Assembly: GCA_026416295.1 (NCBI GenBank) | Contig: JAOAFL010000118.1 | Span: 1-64,000 of the forward strand | DNA: 64,000 nucleotides | Direction: 5' to 3' | Source: Burkholderiales bacterium | GTDB lineage: Bacteria > Pseudomonadota > Gammaproteobacteria > Burkholderiales > SG8-39 | In this document: in pieces, positions 1 to 12,390 of the stretch | Layout: the number at the start of each line of letters is the position of its first letter | Position numbering within the stretch: the stretch's first letter is position 1 | Position numbers and translations under genes: made by a program | The notes under the pieces: model-generated | The model's database searches: none | What the model saw: the letters and a program-made list of their open reading frames with translations, nothing else | What the model was told of the DNA's origin: nothing

Positions 1-2286
<2,286 letters not shown>

Positions 2287-2311
2287 CGCGCGCGCGGCGG
2301 ACGCGATCCGC

Positions 2312-5300
2312 TCACGCCGCCAGCTCCTCGCGCATGCGCAGCGCCTCGGCGACGTCGACCGCGACCACGCGCGAGACGCCCGATTCCGGCATCGTCACGC
2401 CGATCAGATGACTCGCCATCTCCATCGTGATCTTGTTGTGCGTGATGAACAGGAACTGCGTCTGCGCCGACATGCGCTTGACCAGCTCGCAGAAGCGCAG
2501 CGTGTTCGCATCGTCGAGCGGCGCATCGACCTCGTCGAGCAGGCAGAAGGGTGCCGGATTGAGCTGAAACAGCGCGAACACGAGCGCGATCGCGGTGAGC
2601 GCCTTCTCGCCGCCGGACAGAAGATGAATCGTGCTGTTGCGCTTGCCCGGCGGCTGCGCGACGACCTGCACGCCGGCGTCGAGGATCTCTTCGCCGGTCA
2701 GCACGAGCCGCGCCTCGCCCCCGCCGAAGAGCTGCGGAAACAGCGTGCCGAAATGGCCGTTGACCGCGTCGAACGTCTCGCGCAGCAGCTCGCGCGTTTC
2801 GCGGTCGATGCGCCGGATCGCGTCCTCGAGCGTTTTGGCCGCTTCCTCGAGGTCTGCGCTCTGCGCGTCGAGGAATTGCTTGCGCTCGCGCGCGGCGGCG
2901 AGCTCCTCGAGCGCCGCGAGGTTGACCGCCCCGAGGTCGGCGAGCGCCTGCGCCGCGCGCGCGATCTCGGTCTGCAGGCTCGCCGGCCGCGGTGCGCCCG
3001 CTTCGGCCTGCGCAAGCTGCGCCTCGTCGGCGCCCGACTCGGCAAGCTGTGCCGCGAACTGCTCGAGCGAAAGGCGCGCGGCCTGCTCCTTCAGGCGCAA
3101 CTCTTCCAGACTTTCGCGCAGCGGGGCGCACGCGGCCTGCCGCCGCAGCCGCTCCTCGTCCAGGGCGCGCAGCGCGCTCGCGGCCGCCTCGAGCGTCGCG
3201 CGTGCCTCGGCGAGCGACTGCTCGCGCGCAAGACGCGCCTCGACCGCGGCGGCGAGCGCGTCGCGCAAGGCGGGAATCGGGTCGCGCGCGAGCTCGGCGT
3301 CGAGCCGCGCAGCCTCGCGCTCGGCGGCGTCGATCTGCGCGTCGATCAGCTTGACCGCGCCGTCCAGCTCGCCGATCTTGGCCGCCGCCTCGCGCTCGGC
3401 GAAGCGCGCCTCCTGCGCGGCGCGCTCGGCCGAGGCGGCGCGCTCGCGCTGCTCGGCGAGCGCCGCCGCGGCGGCGTCGTAGGCGGCCTGCGCCTCGGCG
3501 AGCGCGTCGCGTGCGCCCGCGATGTTCGCCGCAAGGCGCGCAAGCGCCGCGCCGGCGGCCGCGAGGCGCGCTTCGTCGGCCGCCTGCGCCTCGGCGATTT
3601 CGCCGAGCTCGCGCTGGATCTGCGCGCTGCGCTCGCGCCAGCGCTCGCGCGCCTGGCGCAGCGTGAGCGCCGCGATTTCGCTCGCGTGCCGCTCGCGCTC
3701 GTGTTCGGCGATGCGCGCGCGCGCGTGCTCGAGCGCGGCGAGCCGTTCGGCGAGCGCAGCGTCGCAGGCCGCAAGGTGTGCGCGCGCCGCCTGCGCCGCG
3801 CGCGCGAGCTCGGCGACGCGACCCTCGAGCGCGTCGATTTCGGCCTGACGCGCGAGCATGCCGGCGTCGGCCGCGTCCGGCGCATGCAGCGCGAGCGTGT
3901 GCGCGGTGTACCGATGGCCTGCCCGGTCGACGTAGAAGGCGCCGGGGGCGAGCGCCGCGAGCGCGCTCGCGTCCGGCCGGCCTTCGCAGACGATCGCCCC
4001 GGCGAGCCATTCGCCGACCGCGTGCGCGAGCGCCGCGTCGGCGCAATGCACCTTCGCCGCGAGCGACGCGGCAGGCGGCACCGGCGCAGGGAGGTCGCTA
4101 GGCGCATAGAAGCTCGCCTTGACCGGGGGCGCTTCGTCGCCGAGGGCCCGGAGCGCCGCCGCCTCGCCCGCCTCCAGCGCGTGCAACCGCTCGCGCAGCA
4201 CCGACTCGACGGCCGTCTCCCAGCCGGGCTCGATGCGGATGCGCTGCCATAGGCGCGGCAGCGCCGCAAGGCCCTTGCGCTCGAGCCATTCGGCGAGCGG
4301 CGCGTTCGCCTCCGCCTGCGCCTGGACCTGCACGAGCGTGTCGCGCTGCGCGGCGGCGGCGGCGTGCGCCCGCACCGCCTGCTCGAGCGCGCGCGCCGCC
4401 TGCGCCTTCGCCGCCTCGGCGGCGGCCGCTTCCTCGTGCGCCTGCTCGAGGGCGCGCTGCGCCTCGGCGATCGCCGCGCCGAGCGCGGCGATGCGCGCCT
4501 CGCTTTCGGCGATCGCGTCCGCGGGCGGCTCGACGAGTTCGGCGAGCTCGGCCTGCAGGCGCGCGCGCCGCGCCTCGAGCGACTCGAGCGCGCGGCGCAG
4601 GTGCACCGCCGCCTGCTCTTCGAGCTGCGCGGCGCCCTCTTCGCGCGCGAGCGCGGCGCGTGCGGCCGCGAGCTGCTCCTGCGCCGCGCGGTACGCCCGC
4701 TCGGCCTGCGGCAGGCGGGCGGTCTCGGCCGCGCTCGCCTCGGCCGTTCGCGCCGCGGCGTCGCGCCGCTCGGCGTGGCGCGCGACCCACGCGTGCAACG
4801 ACTGCGTGAGCTGCGCGCGCTGCTCGCGCGCGCTGTCGAGCTGCGCGCGTCGCTCGCGGCGTCGCGCCGCGAGGCTCTCGCGCGCGGCTTCGGCGTGGCG
4901 CAGCTCCGCCTCGTGGCGCGCGACTTCGGCGTTCGCGCCGTAGAGCGCGGCTTGCGCGGCGTTCAGGCGTTCGGCGGCCTCGTCGTGCGCGCTGCGCGCC
5001 TGCGCAAGGCGCCCCTCGAGCGCGCGCAGCTGCGCGGTCTCCGCCTCGAGCGCCGCTTCGGTGCGCGCGATCGCCTCGGCGTGGCGCGCCCGCTCGGCGG
5101 CGGCGTCGCGCCGGCGCAGGTACCAGAGCAGCTGCTGCTTGACGCGCAGTTCCTGCTGCAGTTCGCGGTAGCGCGCGGCGACCTTCGCCTGTGCCTCGAG
5201 CTTTTCGATCTGCGCCCCGAGTTCGGCGCGGATGTCGGTCACGCGCGCGAGGTTTTCGCGCGTGTCGGCGAGCCGACGCTCGGTCTCCTTGCGGCGCTCG

Positions 5301-5854
5301 CGGTAGCGCGACACGCCGGCCGCCTCCTCCAGGAACACGCGCAACTCCTCGGGGCGCGCCTCGATCACGCGCGAGATCATGCCCTGCTCGATGATCGCGT
5401 AGGCGCGCGGCCCGAGCCCGGTGCCGAGGAACATGTCGGTGATGTCGCGCCGGCGCACCGGGGTGCCGTTGATGAAGTAGGACGATTCGCCGTCGCGCTG
5501 GATCACGCGCTTGACCGAGATCTCGGCGTAGCGCGACCACGGCCCGCCGATGCGCCCGAGAGAATTGTCGAACAGCAGCTCGACGGCGGCGCGCGCGAGC
5601 GGCTGGCGGTTCGCCGCGCCGTTGAAGATCACGTCCTGCATCGAGTCGCCGCGCAGCGCGGCGGCGCGCATTTCGCCGAGCACCCAACGCACCGCGTCGA
5701 TCACGTTCGACTTGCCGCAGCCGTTGGGACCGACGACGCCGACGAGGTTGCCGGGCAGGTGGATGACGGTCGGATCGACGAACGACTTGAAGCCGGACAG
5801 CCTGATCTGGGTGAGACGCACGGACGGTGTCGCGTTTTCGGGGGATGATACCAT
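2312..5854 (-). CDS. smc: Chromosome partition ATPase Smc
   Basis: Smc is the condensin ATPase that organises and segregates the chromosome together with ScpA and ScpB, both encoded near 22 kb in this window. The N-terminal head has SGFKSF and the Walker A sequence GPNGCGKSN. Two long Ala/Glu/Arg-rich coiled-coil arms flank a hinge around residues 500-640. The C-terminal head has the signature [18 protein letters not shown] and Walker [16 protein letters not shown] chose ATG 5854, preceded by GAAGG, which gives 1180 residues. An in-frame ATG at 5881 and a GTG at 5821 (giving [11 protein letters not shown], closest to typical N-termini) are alternatives. It is divergent from queF. Confidence 0.95.
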   Translation of the reverse strand: MVSSPENATPSVRLTQIRLSGFKSFVDPTVIHLPGNLVGVVGPNGCGKSNVIDAVRWVLGEMRAAALRGDSMQDVIFNGAANRQPLARAAVELLFDNSLGRIGGPWSRYAEISVKRVIQRDGESSYFINGTPVRRRDITDMFLGTGLGPRAYAIIEQGMISRVIEARPEELRVFLEEAAGVSRYRERRKETERRLADTRENLARVTDIRAELGAQIEKLEAQAKVAARYRELQQELRVKQQLLWYLRRRDAAAERARHAEAIARTEAALEAETAQLRALEGRLAQARSAHDEAAERLNAAQAALYGANAEVARHEAELRHAEAARESLAARRRERRAQLDSAREQRAQLTQSLHAWVARHAERRDAAARTAEASAAETARLPQAERAYRAAQEQLAAARAALAREEGAAQLEEQAAVHLRRALESLEARRARLQAELAELVEPPADAIAESEARIAALGAAIAEAQRALEQAHEEAAAAEAAKAQAARALEQAVRAHAAAAAQRDTLVQVQAQAEANAPLAEWLERKGLAALPRLWQRIRIEPGWETAVESVLRERLHALEAGEAAALRALGDEAPPVKASFYAPSDLPAPVPPAASLAAKVHCADAALAHAVGEWLAGAIVCEGRPDASALAALAPGAFYVDRAGHRYTAHTLALHAPDAADAGMLARQAEIDALEGRVAELARAAQAARAHLAACDAALAERLAALEHARARIAEHERERHASEIAALTLRQARERWRERSAQIQRELGEIAEAQAADEARLAAAGAALARLAANIAGARDALAEAQAAYDAAAAALAEQRERAASAERAAQEARFAEREAAAKIGELDGAVKLIDAQIDAAEREAARLDAELARDPIPALRDALAAAVEARLAREQSLAEARATLEAAASALRALDEERLRRQAACAPLRESLEELRLKEQAARLSLEQFAAQLAESGADEAQLAQAEAGAPRPASLQTEIARAAQALADLGAVNLAALEELAAARERKQFLDAQSADLEEAAKTLEDAIRRIDRETRELLRETFDAVNGHFGTLFPQLFGGGEARLVLTGEEILDAGVQVVAQPPGKRNSTIHLLSGGEKALTAIALVFALFQLNPAPFCLLDEVDAPLDDANTLRFCELVKRMSAQTQFLFITHNKITMEMASHLIGVTMPESGVSRVVAVDVAEALRMREELAA

Positions 5855-5892
5855 CTGCGCCTTCGCACTTTCGCCGCGCACCGAGTCGCCGC

Positions 5893-6267
5893 ATGCCTTC
5901 GAAACCGAGCCGGCGCCTGCAGACGTTCGCCAATCCGGCGCCCGAGCGCGACTATCGCATCCGCATGGAGATTCCGGAGTTCACCTGCCTGTGTCCGATG
6001 ACCGGACAGCCGGATTTCGCCACGCTCGAGCTCGAGTACGTGCCCGATCGGCTGTGCGTGGAGCTGAAGTCGCTGAAGCTCTACGTCTGGTCCTGGCGCG
6101 ACACCGGCGCGTTCCACGAGGCGGTCACCAACCGCATCCTCGACGATCTGGTGGCGGCGACGCGGCCGCGCTACATGCGTCTGGCGGCGCGTTTCAACGT
6201 GCGCGGCGGTATCGCGACCTCGGTGATCGCCGAATACCGCAAACGCGGATGGAAGCCGGCAGCGTGA
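5893..6267 (+). CDS. queF: NADPH-dependent 7-cyano-7-deazaguanine reductase QueF
   Basis: QueF reduces preQ0 to preQ1 in queuosine tRNA-modification biosynthesis. The 124-residue product is the short, single-domain type. [15 protein letters not shown] contains the nucleophilic cysteine, and [13 protein letters not shown] is the family substrate-binding motif. ATG 5893 ([12 protein letters not shown]) is preferred over the upstream ATG at 5827, which would run back over the smc start region. It stands alone between smc (divergent) and dapC, 19 bases downstream. Confidence 0.93.
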   Translation: MPSKPSRRLQTFANPAPERDYRIRMEIPEFTCLCPMTGQPDFATLELEYVPDRLCVELKSLKLYVWSWRDTGAFHEAVTNRILDDLVAATRPRYMRLAARFNVRGGIATSVIAEYRKRGWKPAA

Positions 6268-6286
6268 GCCGAACGCGGCCGCCAAG

Positions 6287-7480
6287 ATGAACCCGCTGCT
6301 CGCACGGCTGCAGCCCTACCCGTTCGACCGCCTGCGCGCGCTCGTCGCCGGCGTCGCGCCGAACGCGGCGCTCGCGCGCCTCGACCTCTCGATCGGCGAG
6401 CCGCAGCATCCGACACCGGCGCTCGTCAAGACCGCGCTCGCCGACGCGCTCGACGGTCTGGCGACGTACCCGCGTACCGCGGGCACGCGCGAGCTGCGCG
6501 AGGCGATCGCCGCCTGGATCGCGCGCCGCTACGCGCCGGCGACCGTGGATCCGGAGACCGAGGTGCTGCCGGCGAACGGCTCGCGCGAGGCGCTGTTCGC
6601 GTTCGCGCAGGCGGTGGTCGATCCCGACGGCGGCCGCGCCCGCGTCGCCTGCCCGAACCCCTTCTACCAGATCTACGAGGGCGCGGCGCTGCTCGCCGGC
6701 GCGCAGCCGGTGTTCCTGAACACCGTCGCAGCGAACGGGTTCCGCATGGATCTTTCGGCGCTCGATGCGCACACCTGGCGCGCGGTGAAGCTGATGTACG
6801 TCTGTTCCCCGGCCAATCCGAGCGGCACGGTGCTCGATCTGGACGACTGGCGGCAGATCTTCGAGATGTCGGACCGCTACGGCTTCGTCGTCGCCGCCGA
6901 CGAGTGCTATTCGGAGATCTATCCGGACGAAGGGCGGCCGCCGCTCGGGGCGCTCGCGGCGGCCGCGCAGCTCGGTCGACGCGGGTATCCGCGCCTTGCG
7001 GTGTTCTCGAGCCTGTCGAAGCGGTCGAACGCGCCCGGCCTGCGCTCGGGGTTCGTCGCCGGCGACGCGCGGCTGCTCGCGGCCTTTCTGCGTTACCGGA
7101 CGTATCACGGCTCGGCGATGAGCCTCGCGGTGCAGCGCGCCTCGATCGCCGCGTGGGGCGACGAAGCGCATGTGCGCGAGAACCGGCGACTGTACGCGCA
7201 GAAGTTCGACGCGGCGTTCGCGACGCTCAGGCCGCCGCTCGCGGCGCACCGCCCCGCGGGCGCGTTCTACCTGTGGCTGCGCGTGCCGGGCGACGACGCC
7301 GAGTTCGCGCGCGAGCTGTACCGTCACTATAATGTGCTCGTGCTGCCGGGAAGCTTCCTTGCGCGGGAGGCGCACGGCGAGAACCCCGGTCGCGGCCATG
7401 TCCGCGCGGCGCTGGTCGCGCCGCTCGCCGACTGCGTCGAAGCGCTCGCCCGCATGAACGAGTTCGCCGCCCGACTCTGA
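6287..7480 (+). CDS. dapC: Succinyldiaminopimelate transaminase DapC
   Basis: This PLP-dependent fold-type I aminotransferase (397 aa) should convert N-succinyl-2-amino-6-ketopimelate to N-succinyl-LL-diaminopimelate for lysine and peptidoglycan synthesis. Visible features are the N-terminal [13 protein letters not shown], the cofactor-binding [18 protein letters not shown], and [16 protein letters not shown] with the Schiff-base lysine near residue 245. The SKRSN-PG form is typical of proteobacterial DapC. Its stop shares one base with the dapD start (TGATG), so the two are translationally coupled. Confidence 0.92.
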   Translation: MNPLLARLQPYPFDRLRALVAGVAPNAALARLDLSIGEPQHPTPALVKTALADALDGLATYPRTAGTRELREAIAAWIARRYAPATVDPETEVLPANGSREALFAFAQAVVDPDGGRARVACPNPFYQIYEGAALLAGAQPVFLNTVAANGFRMDLSALDAHTWRAVKLMYVCSPANPSGTVLDLDDWRQIFEMSDRYGFVVAADECYSEIYPDEGRPPLGALAAAAQLGRRGYPRLAVFSSLSKRSNAPGLRSGFVAGDARLLAAFLRYRTYHGSAMSLAVQRASIAAWGDEAHVRENRRLYAQKFDAAFATLRPPLAAHRPAGAFYLWLRVPGDDAEFARELYRHYNVLVLPGSFLAREAHGENPGRGHVRAALVAPLADCVEALARMNEFAARL

Positions 7481-8307
7481 TGTCGTTCGCCGCCGCCCGG
7501 ACCGTGATCGACGAGGCCTGGGAAAGGCGCGCCGAGCTTTCGCCCGCCGGCGCGCCCGCCGAGCTGCGCGACGCGGTCGAGACCGTGATCGCCGCGCTCG
7601 ACGCCGGGCGGCTGCGCGTCGCGGAAAAAACGGCCGAAGGCTGGATCACGCACCAGTGGCTGAAGAAGGCGGTGCTGCTGTCGTTTCGCCTGCACGACAA
7701 CCGGCTCGTACCGGGAGGGTGGACGAACTATTACGACAAGGTCGCGGCGAAGTTCGCCGATTACGACGGGGCGCGCTTCGCCGCCGCCGGCGTGCGCGTC
7801 GTGCCGCCCGCGGTGGTGCGCCGCGGCGCGTACGTGGCGAAAAACGCGGTACTGATGCCCTGCTACGTCAACATCGGCGCCTACGTCGACGAAGGCACGA
7901 TGGTGGACACCTGGGCGACCGTCGGTTCGTGCGCGCAGATCGGCAGGAACGTGCACCTGTCGGGCGGCGTCGGCATCGGCGGGGTGCTCGAGCCGCTGCA
8001 GGCGAATCCGGTGATCGTCGAGGACAACTGCTTCATCGGCGCGCGCTCCGAGATCGTCGAAGGCGTGATCGTCGAGGAAAACAGCGTGATCTCGATGGGC
8101 GTGTACCTCGGCGCGAGCACGCGCATCTACGACCGCGAGACGGGGACGGTGCTCTACGGCCGCGTGCCGGCCGGCTCGGTGGTGGTGCCCGGCACGCTGC
8201 CCGCGCCCGACGGACGCTACGCGCTCTACTGCGCGGTGATCGTGAAGAGGGTGGACGCGAAGACCCGGGCGAAGACCAGCCTGAACGAGCTGCTGCGCGG
8301 CGACTAG
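7480..8307 (+). CDS. dapD: Tetrahydrodipicolinate N-succinyltransferase DapD
   Basis: DapD transfers succinate from succinyl-CoA to tetrahydrodipicolinate, the step before DapC. The 275-residue protein has an N-terminal helical domain and then the left-handed beta-helix hexapeptide repeats, seen in [17 protein letters not shown] and [15 protein letters not shown], ending in the conserved KTSLNELLR tail. The length matches the family. It overlaps dapC by one base and lies 28 bases before the pilU-like gene. The dap genes are therefore co-transcribed in pathway order C-D-E with one insertion. Confidence 0.96.
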   Translation: MSFAAARTVIDEAWERRAELSPAGAPAELRDAVETVIAALDAGRLRVAEKTAEGWITHQWLKKAVLLSFRLHDNRLVPGGWTNYYDKVAAKFADYDGARFAAAGVRVVPPAVVRRGAYVAKNAVLMPCYVNIGAYVDEGTMVDTWATVGSCAQIGRNVHLSGGVGIGGVLEPLQANPVIVEDNCFIGARSEIVEGVIVEENSVISMGVYLGASTRIYDRETGTVLYGRVPAGSVVVPGTLPAPDGRYALYCAVIVKRVDAKTRAKTSLNELLRGD

Positions 8308-8335
8308 CGCGGCGCGCGCGAGGCGGAGGACGGCA

Positions 8336-9520
8336 ATGTCAGCGATGAAGCGGCTGTTCCATCTCATGGCCGAAAAGAAGGCCTCGGACATCTTTCTCTC
8401 GGTGGGCTCGCCGATCCACATCAAGATCAACGGCGTCGCGATGCCGGTCAACCAGACGGTGCTGAACGCCGACGCGGTGCGCCAGCTCCTCTACGAAGTG
8501 CTCACCGAGCGCCAGATCCGCGAGTACGAGGAGGAGCTGGAGCTGAACACCGCCTACGCGCTCGAGGGCGTCGGCTCGTTCCGCATCAGCGCGTTCCGCC
8601 AGAAGGGAACGCCCGCGGTGGCGGTGCGCTACATCCCCGCCGAGATCCCGCCGCTCGACTCGCTCGGGCTGCCCGAGGTGCTGAAGGAAATCATCATGCA
8701 GAAGCGCGGGCTGATCCTGATGGTCGGCGCGACCGGTTCGGGCAAGTCCACGTCGCTTGCGGCGATGCTCGACTACCGCAACGAGCGAAGATCGGGACAC
8801 ATCCTGACGCTCGAGGACCCGATCGAATTCGTCTTCAAGAACAAGAAGTCGATCGTCAACCAGCGCGAGGTCGGCACCGATACCAAGGCGTTCGAAATCG
8901 CGCTGAAGAACGCGCTGCGCCAGGCGCCCGACTGCATCCTGATCGGCGAGATCCGCGACCGGGCGACGATGACGATGGCGCTGCAGTACGCGCAGTCGGG
9001 GCATCTGACGCTCGCCACCCTGCACGCGAACAACAGCTATCACGCGATGAACCGGATCATCTCGTTTTATCCGCTGGAGAACCGCCCGACGCTGCTCCTC
9101 GACCTGTCGGCGTCGCTGCAGGCGATCGTGTCGCAGCGCCTGGTGCGCACCAAGACCGGCACCCGCAAGGCGGCGGTCGAGGTATTGCTCAACACCCGGC
9201 ATGTGGCCGAGCTGATCGAAAAGGGCGAGATCAACGAGATCAAGGAAGCGATGGAAAAAAGCATGGCGCCGGGCTCCCAGACCTTCGAGCAGGCGCTGTT
9301 CAAGCTGTTCATGGACGGCCACATCTCGCAGGAGGAGGCGCTCGCGAACGCCGACTCGGCGACCAACATGCTGTGGCTGATCAACCAGGCGACCGCCGGC
9401 CAGATCTCCGGACAGACGCCGCCGCCTGCAGCCGCGTCGCGCGAGGAAAAGAAGGAAGGGTTGCTCGGCGGCGCGGGCGGCGCCTCCTTCAGCGACATCA
9501 AGATCGACGTCAGCGCCTAG
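8336..9520 (+). CDS. pilU: PilT/PilU-type pilus retraction ATPase
   Basis: A hexameric cytoplasmic ATPase of the type II/IV secretion superfamily (394 aa). The Walker A is GATGSGKSTS, the Asp box is ILTLEDPIEF with VNQREVG, Walker B is APDCILIGEIRDR, and the His box is GHLTLATLHANNS. The start MSAMKRLFHLMAEKKASDIFLS and the Pro-rich, charged C-terminus fit PilU better than PilT, and pilU-like genes commonly sit between dapD and dapE in Betaproteobacteria. Other pilus genes are absent here, so the role (retraction partner of PilT) is inferred from family. GGAGG precedes the ATG. Confidence 0.85.
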   Translation: MSAMKRLFHLMAEKKASDIFLSVGSPIHIKINGVAMPVNQTVLNADAVRQLLYEVLTERQIREYEEELELNTAYALEGVGSFRISAFRQKGTPAVAVRYIPAEIPPLDSLGLPEVLKEIIMQKRGLILMVGATGSGKSTSLAAMLDYRNERRSGHILTLEDPIEFVFKNKKSIVNQREVGTDTKAFEIALKNALRQAPDCILIGEIRDRATMTMALQYAQSGHLTLATLHANNSYHAMNRIISFYPLENRPTLLLDLSASLQAIVSQRLVRTKTGTRKAAVEVLLNTRHVAELIEKGEINEIKEAMEKSMAPGSQTFEQALFKLFMDGHISQEEALANADSATNMLWLINQATAGQISGQTPPPAAASREEKKEGLLGGAGGASFSDIKIDVSA

Positions 9521-9538
9521 CGCGCCGCGGTTCGCCCC

Positions 9539-10666
9539 CTGGACAGCCCGCTCGAGCTCGCGAAGGCGCTGATCGCGCGCCCGTCGGTGACGCCGCAGGA
9601 CGCCGGCTGTCAGGCGCTCCTCGCCGAGCGGCTCGCGCGCGCCGGTTTCCGCGCCGAGCCGATGCCCTGCGGGGCGGTCGCGAACCTCTGGCTGCGCCGC
9701 GGCGAGGCGGCGCCGGTGTTCTGCTTCGCCGGCCACACCGACGTCGTGCCGCCGGGCCCGATCGACCGATGGACGAGCGACCCGTTCGTCCCCACCGTGC
9801 GGGACGGGCGCCTCTACGGGCGGGGCGCCGCGGACATGAAGTCCTCGATCGCGGCGTTCGTCGTCGCCGCCGAGGCGTTCGTGCGCGAACATCCGCGCCA
9901 CCGGGGCTCGATCGCGCTGCTGCTCACTTCCGACGAGGAGGGCCCTGCGGTCGACGGGACGGTGCGCGTCGTCGAGCGGCTCAAGGCGCGCGGCGAACGG
10001 CTCGACTGGTGCATCGTCGGCGAACCGTCCTCGGCGCGCGTACTCGGCGACACCGTACGCATCGGACGGCGCGGCTCGCTCTCGGTGCGGCTGACGGTTC
10101 ACGGCGTGCAGGGCCACGTCGCCTACCCCGAGCAGGTGCGCAATCCGATCCACCTGCTCGCCCCGGCGCTCGCCGAGATCGTCGCGACGCGCTGGGACGA
10201 GGGCAACGACGCATTCCCGCCGACCAGTTTCCAGGTCTCGAACCTCGCCGCCGGCACCGGCGCGGAGAACGTCGTACCGGGCAGCGCGACGCTGCTCGCC
10301 AATTTCCGGTTCTCGACCGCGAGCACCGAAGCGTCGCTGCGCGAGCGCTTCGAGGCGATCCTGCGCCGACACGGCCTCGAGTACGCGATCGACTGGACGC
10401 TCGGCGGCCGGCCGTTTCTGTCGGCGCGCGGCGAGCTGTTCGAGGCGGTGCGCCGCGCGGTGGCGGCGCACGCCGGGGTCGAACCGCAGGCGTCGACCGG
10501 CGGCGGCACGTCCGACGGTCGGTTCATCGTGGACATCTGCCCGCAGGTCGTCGAGCTCGGACCGGTCAACGCGAGCATCCACAAGCTCGACGAGCACGTC
10601 GAGCTGCGGGCGCTCGAGCAGCTCGCGCGCATCTACTGCGACGTGCTGCGCGCGCTGCTCGCGTGA
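9539..10666 (+). CDS. dapE: Succinyl-diaminopimelate desuccinylase DapE, probable CTG start
   Basis: DapE is a dinuclear zinc hydrolase that releases succinate from N-succinyl-LL-diaminopimelate. Metal-ligand motifs are [33 protein letters not shown] and [11 protein letters not shown]. The conserved N-terminus [20 protein letters not shown] is encoded from about 9551, but no ATG, GTG or TTG occurs between the in-frame pilU stop (9518-9520) and GTG 9587, which falls inside that motif. The only plausible codon giving the usual 375-residue length is CTG at 9539. A sequence error at the start codon is the alternative. The stop overlaps prmB (GTGA). Confidence 0.92.
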   Translation: MDSPLELAKALIARPSVTPQDAGCQALLAERLARAGFRAEPMPCGAVANLWLRRGEAAPVFCFAGHTDVVPPGPIDRWTSDPFVPTVRDGRLYGRGAADMKSSIAAFVVAAEAFVREHPRHRGSIALLLTSDEEGPAVDGTVRVVERLKARGERLDWCIVGEPSSARVLGDTVRIGRRGSLSVRLTVHGVQGHVAYPEQVRNPIHLLAPALAEIVATRWDEGNDAFPPTSFQVSNLAAGTGAENVVPGSATLLANFRFSTASTEASLRERFEAILRRHGLEYAIDWTLGGRPFLSARGELFEAVRRAVAAHAGVEPQASTGGGTSDGRFIVDICPQVVELGPVNASIHKLDEHVELRALEQLARIYCDVLRALLA

Positions 10667-11517
10667 CCGCGGGCGACATGGTCGCGGCGCTCGCGCGGCG
10701 TTTCCGCGCCGCGCGGCTGCATTTCGGCCACGGCACCGCGTGCGCGCGCGACGAGGCGGCGTGGCTGGTCGCGCACGCGACCGGCGCGCCCCCGGCGTCG
10801 CTCGATCCGCGCGCGCGCATCGGCGCCGAGCAGGCGCGCAGGATCCGGGCGCTCGCCGCGCGCCGTATCCGCGAGCGCATCCCGCTCGCCTACCTCCTCG
10901 GCGAGGCATGGCTCGCGGGGCGGCGCTTCTACGTCGATCGCCGCGTGATCATCCCCCGCTCCTTCATTTCGGAGCTGCTCGCCGGAGATCTGCGCCACTG
11001 GCTTCAGCGGCCGGTCGGCCGCGTCCTCGACCTCGGCACCGGCTCGGGCTGTCTTGCCGTGCTCGCGGCGCTCGCGTTCCCGAAGGCGCGCGTGGACGCG
11101 ACCGACGTCTCGGCCGACGCGCTCGAGGTCGCGCGGCGCAACGTGCGCCGCCATCGCCTGACGCGTCGTGTGCGCCTGATCCGTTCGGATCTGTTCGGCG
11201 CGCTCGGGCGGCGGCGCTACGATCTCATCCTCGCCAACCCGCCCTACGTGCCGGCGCGCACGATGCGACGGCTGCCGCCGGAGTACGACTACGAGCCGCG
11301 TCTTGCGCTCGACGGGGGGCGCGACGGGCTGGCGTACGTACGCCGCATCCTCGCGGGGGCGCGCGCGCACCTTTCGCCGCGCGGGCTGCTCGTGTGCGAA
11401 GCGGGCGACGCCCGGCGCGCGCTCGAGCGCGCCTATCCGCGCACGCCGTTCGCGTGGCCGGAGGTGTCGGAGCCCGGCACCGTGTTCGTGCTGGTGCGCG
11501 AGGCGATCCCCGCGTAG
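10663..11517 (+). CDS. prmB: Ribosomal protein L3 glutamine methyltransferase PrmB
   Basis: An SAM-dependent N5-glutamine methyltransferase of the HemK/PrmC/PrmB group (284 aa). The SAM-binding motif is [14 protein letters not shown], the catalytic motif is NPPYVP, and the N-terminal helical domain includes [16 protein letters not shown]. The PRSFISELL sequence in the linker is characteristic of PrmB rather than PrmC, which has PRPETE. The GTG start at 10663 overlaps the dapE stop by four bases; ATG 10678 is an alternative. Confidence 0.87.
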   Translation: MTAGDMVAALARRFRAARLHFGHGTACARDEAAWLVAHATGAPPASLDPRARIGAEQARRIRALAARRIRERIPLAYLLGEAWLAGRRFYVDRRVIIPRSFISELLAGDLRHWLQRPVGRVLDLGTGSGCLAVLAALAFPKARVDATDVSADALEVARRNVRRHRLTRRVRLIRSDLFGALGRRRYDLILANPPYVPARTMRRLPPEYDYEPRLALDGGRDGLAYVRRILAGARAHLSPRGLLVCEAGDARRALERAYPRTPFAWPEVSEPGTVFVLVREAIPA

Positions 11518-11533
11518 CGCCACCGGAAAAAGA

Positions 11534-11609
11534 TGGGGTGGCCGATGGGACTCGAACCCACAACAACCGGAATCACAATCCGGGACTCTACCGTTGAGCT
11601 ACGGCCACC
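11534..11609 (-). tRNA. tRNA-His (GTG)
   Basis: A full cloverleaf is visible on the minus strand. The acceptor stem is GTGGCCG/CGGCCAC, with the extra G at position -1 that identifies tRNA-His. The anticodon loop is TTGTGAT with anticodon GTG, the T arm contains GGTTCGAGTCC, and CCA is encoded. A short T-rich run (TCTTTTT) follows the 3' end. It is the last of a Pro-Arg-His tRNA unit. Confidence 0.96.
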
Positions 11610-11646
11610 GTCGGTCGCGCACCCGCCCGCGGTTCCGCCGGGCGAC

Positions 11647-11723
11647 TGGCCTGCCCGGCGGGGATCGAACCCACAACCCCCAGCTTAGAAGGCTGGTGCT
11701 CTATCCGGTTGAGCTACGGGCAG
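11647..11723 (-). tRNA. tRNA-Arg (TCT)
   Basis: A minus-strand cloverleaf with acceptor stem CTGCCCG/CGGGCAG, anticodon stem-loop CCAGC-CTTCTAA-GCTGG (anticodon TCT), T arm GGTTCGATCC and encoded CCA. It lies 37 bases upstream of tRNA-His in the same transcription unit. Confidence 0.96.
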
Positions 11724-11743
11724 CTCGCGCTCGCCGTCGGGCG

Positions 11744-11820
11744 TGGTCGGGGTGGGGAGATTCGAACTCCCGACATCCTGCTCCCAAAGCAGGCGCGCTG
11801 CCAGGCTGCGCCACACCCCG
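11744..11820 (-). tRNA. tRNA-Pro (TGG)
   Basis: A minus-strand cloverleaf with acceptor stem CGGGGTG/CACCCCG, anticodon stem-loop CCTGC-TTTGGGA-GCAGG (anticodon TGG), T arm AGTTCGAATCT and encoded CCA. It is the first gene of the tRNA trio and is divergent from dksA, with 92 bases between them. Confidence 0.96.
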
Positions 11821-11912
11821 CGAAGCGGGCGCCAATGATACCCTCTTTCGGCTTGCTCCGGGGGGGCTTTTCTGCTACAAAGCCTGCTTCTTTTTTCGGC
11901 CCGAGAGCCTCG

Positions 11913-12338
11913 ATGGCGCTGGATGTGACGCGAAAGAACTTCACGCCCTACGTACCGAAGAAGGGCGAGGAGTACATGAACGCCCGGCAGCGGGCGCACT
12001 TCCGCAAGATCCTCGAGAATCTGCGCGCCGAGTTGTCGGCGGAGATCGACCGCACCGTGCACGCGATGCAGGAGGAAGCGACGGTATTCGCCGATCCGAA
12101 CGACCGCGCGAGCCAGGAATCGGACATGGCGCTCGAGCTGCGCAACCGTGACCGCGAGCGCAAGCTGATCAAAAAGATCGACGAAACCATCGCGCGTATC
12201 GACGCGAACGAATACGGCTACTGCGAAAGCTGCGGCGTCGAGATCGGCCTGAAACGCCTGGAAGCGCGCCCGACGGCCACGCTCTGCATCGACTGCAAGA
12301 CGCTCGACGAGCTGCGCGAGCGCCAGATCGCGAAGTAG
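11913..12338 (+). CDS. dksA: RNA polymerase-binding transcription factor DksA
   Basis: DksA binds the RNA polymerase secondary channel and, with ppGpp, retunes rRNA and amino-acid promoters. The 141-residue product has the long N-terminal coiled coil with DPNDRASQESDMALELRNRD, carrying the acidic tip, and the C-terminal four-cysteine zinc finger CESC-X17-CIDC. I chose ATG 11913 because it gives the family length; longer forms would read into the tRNA genes. A weak promoter candidate, TTGCTC-N17-TACAAA, ends near 11881. Confidence 0.96.
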   Translation: MALDVTRKNFTPYVPKKGEEYMNARQRAHFRKILENLRAELSAEIDRTVHAMQEEATVFADPNDRASQESDMALELRNRDRERKLIKKIDETIARIDANEYGYCESCGVEIGLKRLEARPTATLCIDCKTLDELRERQIAK

Positions 12339-12347
12339 CCGCCGGCG

Positions 12348-12377
12348 CGCGGCCGCCGCGCCGCCGGCGCGGCCGCG
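12348..12377. terminator. GC-rich dyad between convergent dksA and pnp
   Basis: CGCGGCC and GCGCC pair with GGCGC and GGCCGCG around a GGC-sized loop, giving 12 base pairs with one 3-base bulge. It occupies the 52-base gap where dksA and pnp converge. There is no T-tract on either side, so it may slow polymerase or protect 3' ends rather than act as a classic intrinsic terminator. Confidence 0.4.
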
Positions 12378-12390
12378 AGGCCACGTCCTC

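Noticed and set aside
11709-11912. Longer DksA start reading through the tRNA region
   Set aside because: The extension overlaps tRNA-Pro and tRNA-Arg on the other strand and is not part of the DksA family.
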